A DNA stretch of 64,000 nucleotides. It comes from Siphonodentalium dalli. Taxonomy: Eukaryota > Mollusca > Scaphopoda > Gadilida > Siphonodentaliidae. This document shows positions 61,330 through 64,000 of this stretch, piece after piece. The notes below the pieces were generated by a model that worked only from the letters and a program-made list of their open reading frames with translations, made no database searches and was not told where the DNA came from. A program made the position numbers and the translations under genes. Location: positions 12,813,814 through 12,877,813 of the forward strand of contig CP136063.1 in the NCBI GenBank assembly GCA_032622095.1, given 5' to 3'. The first letter of the stretch is position 1; every line of letters begins with the position of its first letter.

Positions 61330-61846
61330 AGGTGGATTATCTCTTTGTTAACATGCAATATATAGTTACCGGGGTATAAAATATTAGATTTGAATCGAAG
61401 ACTTCTGTCCGGAAATGCTTCTATCGATTAATATTCATTTTATTTCGAATATTTTCTGGTCTAAAAAGGTGTTTGTTCAGCTAACGAACAATAGTGGTTA
61501 CTGTTAAGAGACCAGAAATTTTATTGTACAATTTTGACACAAATAAACGTTAATTATACTCATTATCGCTTATATCTGTGGAACAAAACAATACACAAAT
61601 TCAATCTGGGACATTTGACTTTTCGGTGCGTAGCCATAGGAACAGCCCAGTGCTCTATATAGCAATATGGTATCACCCGAATGGTCTGTTCTAAAAATAG
61701 TAACATAAACGGTCCCGATTTAATATTCGAAATAAAATCAATATTAATTGATAGAAGCTTTTCCGGACAGGGGTCTTCAGTTCATATCTATTATTTTATA
61801 CCCACGCAACTATTTATAACTTGTTATTTAAAGAGATAATCCATCT
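61330..61846. mobile_element. GGTGGATTATC-family MITE, complete copy
   Basis: TTAA at 61,326-61,329 and 61,847-61,850. Ends AGGTGGATTATCTCTTT and AAAGAGATAATCCATCT; 517 bp, highly similar to 36,286-36,815. Confidence 0.75.
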
Positions 61847-61850
61847 TTAA

Positions 61851-62099
61851 AGGTGGATTATCTCTTTGTAATTAATTAACGTTTGTGACAAAATTGTTAC
61901 ATAAAATGTCTGGTCTCTGTTAACGGTAACCACTATTGTTCGTTAGCTGAACAAGCGCACCTTTTAAGACAAGAAAATATTCGAAATAAAATTAATATTA
62001 ATCGATAGAAGCATTTCCGGACAGGAGTCTTCGATTCAAATCTAATATTTCTACCCCCGGTAACTATATAATACATGTTTACAAAGAGATAATCCACTT
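61851..62099. mobile_element. GGTGGATTATC-family MITE, short version sharing a TTAA
   Basis: Starts immediately after the TTAA that ends the previous copy and closes at gagataatccactt before TTAA (62,100-62,103). Only 249 bp, internally deleted. Confidence 0.7.
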
Positions 62100-62259
62100 T
62101 TAAATATAATTCCATAATTAAGTATATATAAAACATCTGTATTGATATGGAGGAATAAACAATGTAATTCAAGTCAAATATATTTGCTGAAACACGCATT
62201 CTGATTGGCCGATAATTTTTAACTTTCACTTATTCTCTGGTATGAATTGTTTTATATAA

Positions 62260-62835
62260 AGTGATCTCACCGATTAAATTATTTCCCACACATATCACAA
62301 TCATAATGCCCAGCAATTATCTTATGTTCGATCAAGTTGTTGCTGCAAGAGAACGGATTCCCCGCACCCGAATGGTATGTTCTAAAAATAGTAACATAAA
62401 CGGGCCCGATTTAATATTCGAAATAAAAGCAATATTAATTGATACAAGCTTTTCCGGACATAGGTCTTCAGTTCATATCTATTATTTTATACCCACGCAA
62501 CTATTTAAAATTTGTTATTTAAAGAGATAATCCATCTTTAAGTTATCGCTGCAAGAGAACGGATTCCCCGCACATATCGCATTGATACGGGCGACCTCTG
62601 ATATGAATTGTTTTATATAAAGTGATCTCCCTGATTAAATGATTTCCCGCACATATCACAATCCTAAAGCCCGGCGATTTCCAGTGTGAATGGTCTTATG
62701 TTCGATTAAGTTATTGCTCAAACGAATTGCTTCCCCGGACATATCGCATTGACACGGGCGATCTCCGGTATGAACAGTTTTGAATACAGTCAAGTGGCCT
62801 GACTGACTACATATTTTCGGGCATATATCACAACG
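62260..62835 (-). pseudogene. Decayed 3' continuation of the zinc-finger array, split by a MITE fragment
   Basis: Past the stop of the 13-finger frame, minus-strand finger remnants continue: RCDICPKICSQSGHLTVF, then TGDRPCQCDMSGEA with NNLIEHKTIHTG, then further RDxGCCDMCG-like pieces to about 62,270. Key Cys and His residues are lost. A MITE fragment (62,363-62,537) splits the relic, and the phrase gctgcaagagaacggattcc is present on both sides of it. Confidence 0.6.
62363..62537. mobile_element. GGTGGATTATC-family MITE fragment inside the finger relic
   Basis: Runs from ccgaatggtatgttc to the terminus gataatccatct before TTAA (62,538-62,541). The other terminus is missing. Confidence 0.65.
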
Positions 62836-63984
62836 TTAAGGCTTATCTCCGGCATGTATTCTCGTATGTGTCACCAAGATGTCCGATCGATTAAATGAGT
62901 TCCCGCATATATCACAATGATAGGGCTTATCACCTGTGTGGATTCTATTATGTCTCGTCAAGTCGCTTGATTGAATAAATGATTTCCCGCATATGTCACA
63001 ATGGTAAGGCTTATCTCCGGTGTGGATTCTTGTATGTGTCGCCAAACCTTGCGACTGATTAAATGATTTCCCGCATATATCACACCGGTGAGGCTTAACC
63101 CCAGTGTGGATTCTCTTATGCGTCAACAAATCCCTCGATCGAATAAATGATTTCCCACATATATCACAATCGTAAGGCTTATCGCCTGTGTGGACTACCT
63201 TATGTTTCACCAAGTTGCTTAACTGATTATATGATTTCCCGCATATATCACAATGGTAAGGCGTATCTCCTGTGTGGATTATCTTATGAGTCACCAAGTT
63301 GGTCAATTGAGTGAACGATTTCCCGCATATATCACAACGGTAAGGCTTATCTCCTGTGTGGATTCTCGTATGTGTCACCAAGACACTGGAATGACTAAAC
63401 GATTTCCCGCATATACCACAATGGTAAGGCTTATCTCCGGTGTGGATTATCTTATGCGACACCAAGTTGCCTGATTGATTAAATGATTTCCCACATATAT
63501 CACAATGGTAAGGCTTATCTCCGGTGTGGATTCTCTTGTGTGTCACCAAGTCGCTCGAACCATTAAATGATTTCCCGCAGATATCACAATGGTAAGGCTT
63601 ATCTCCGGTGTGGATTCTCTTATGAGTCTCAAAGTTGCTCGACTGAGTGAACGATTTCCCGCATATATCACAATGATAAGGCTTGTCTCCTATGTGAATT
63701 TTCTTGTGTTTAAACAAGTAGCTTGATTGATTAAACGATTTCCCGCATATATCACAACGGTGATACGTATCTCTGGTGTGGATTCTCTTATGTGCCACCA
63801 AGTTGCTGGATTGATTAAATGATTTTCCGCATATATCACAACAGTAAGGCTTATCTCCAGTGTGGACTCTCTTATGTCTCGCCAAGCTGTCTGATCGAGT
63901 GAACGATTTTCCGCATACTTCACAACTGTGACGTCTATTCCCCGTCTGGACGGTCTCGGGTACAGTCGTGTTAATATCTCCCAT
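62836..63984 (-). CDS. C2H2 zinc-finger protein with 13 tandem fingers
   Basis: One open minus frame of 382 codons. A short leader (MGDINTTVPETVQTGNRR, 18 residues) is followed by 13 consecutive 28-residue fingers of the form [21 protein letters not shown] with TGDKPY linkers. No KRAB, BTB, ZAD or SCAN domain lies before them. All Cys2His2 ligands appear intact. Residues at the base-contacting helix positions vary between fingers (for example TRSDSLAR, NQSSNLVA, NGSSDLVT, TQLTNLVT), as expected of a sequence-specific DNA-binding protein in the nucleus. The frame stops after GDKP where a tyrosine codon would be expected (TAA), and decayed fingers follow. The ancestral protein was therefore longer, and the present end may be either functional or the start of decay. 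Confidence 0.8.
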   Translation of the reverse strand: MGDINTTVPETVQTGNRRHSCEVCGKSFTRSDSLARHKRVHTGDKPYCCDICGKSFNQSSNLVAHKRIHTRDTYHRCDICGKSFNQSSYLFKHKKIHIGDKPYHCDICGKSFTQSSNFETHKRIHTGDKPYHCDICGKSFNGSSDLVTHKRIHTGDKPYHCDICGKSFNQSGNLVSHKIIHTGDKPYHCGICGKSFSHSSVLVTHTRIHTGDKPYRCDICGKSFTQLTNLVTHKIIHTGDTPYHCDICGKSYNQLSNLVKHKVVHTGDKPYDCDICGKSFIRSRDLLTHKRIHTGVKPHRCDICGKSFNQSQGLATHTRIHTGDKPYHCDICGKSFIQSSDLTRHNRIHTGDKPYHCDICGNSFNRSDILVTHTRIHAGDKP

Positions 63985-64000
63985 CGCGTAGAATTGTTCT

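Overview
This window looks like non-model animal genomic DNA, most likely a marine invertebrate and probably a lophotrochozoan such as a mollusc. That placement is an inference. It rests on arrays of C2H2 fingers with TGDKPY-type linkers, spliced genes with GT/AG introns, AT-rich intergenic DNA, many short inverted-repeat elements, Ty3/gypsy remnants, and protein families I remember as multicopy in invertebrates. I recognise no housekeeping gene and no RNA gene.

Layout. Bases 1-6,500: the probable first codons of a zinc-finger gene running off the left edge, then non-coding DNA made of palindrome-rich arrays and a MITE. 6,510-7,947: a left-end fragment of the large element found whole at 40,176-49,266. 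7,948-13,100: a dispersed ~160 bp tandem repeat, a TTAA-flanked MITE and three tandem 129 bp near-perfect palindromes. 13,372-33,315: a tandem array of ~3.1 kb units. Unit 1 has an empty site; units 2 and 3 carry the same 5.35 kb DNA transposon with 952 bp terminal inverted repeats, so those units are 8.47 kb long. The transposon holds a broken gene with PIN/XPG-nuclease-like motifs. 33,300-38,650: eroded zinc-finger arrays and MITEs.

40,176-49,266 is the highlight. It is a 9,091 bp element with perfect 54 bp terminal inverted repeats, a TTATA direct repeat on each side and satellite-like arrays inside both ends. It carries three apparently intact genes: a spliced gene joining a MADS/SRF-like segment to Thr-rich repeats and a PHD finger; an acidic-N-terminus gene nested antisense in the first intron of that gene; and a convergent ~700-residue protein resembling the family I recall as DUF6589. 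A strong hairpin lies between the two convergent genes.

49,300-60,100: two broken partial copies of one gypsy-type retroelement in opposite orientation (RNase H-integrase on minus, protease-RT on plus). Between them lie a rearranged remnant of the 5.35 kb transposon, a 620 bp hAT-like MITE with an 8 bp target duplication, and a Gly/Ser-rich frame. 60,100-64,000: more TTAA-flanked MITEs, then a 13-finger C2H2 gene on minus whose 3' fingers have decayed past a premature stop.

Functionally this is an accessory, transposon-dominated region. The plausible intact genes are the 13-finger protein and the three genes of the 9.1 kb element. Boundaries come from reading the sequence. Family names come from memory of motifs, without any database search.
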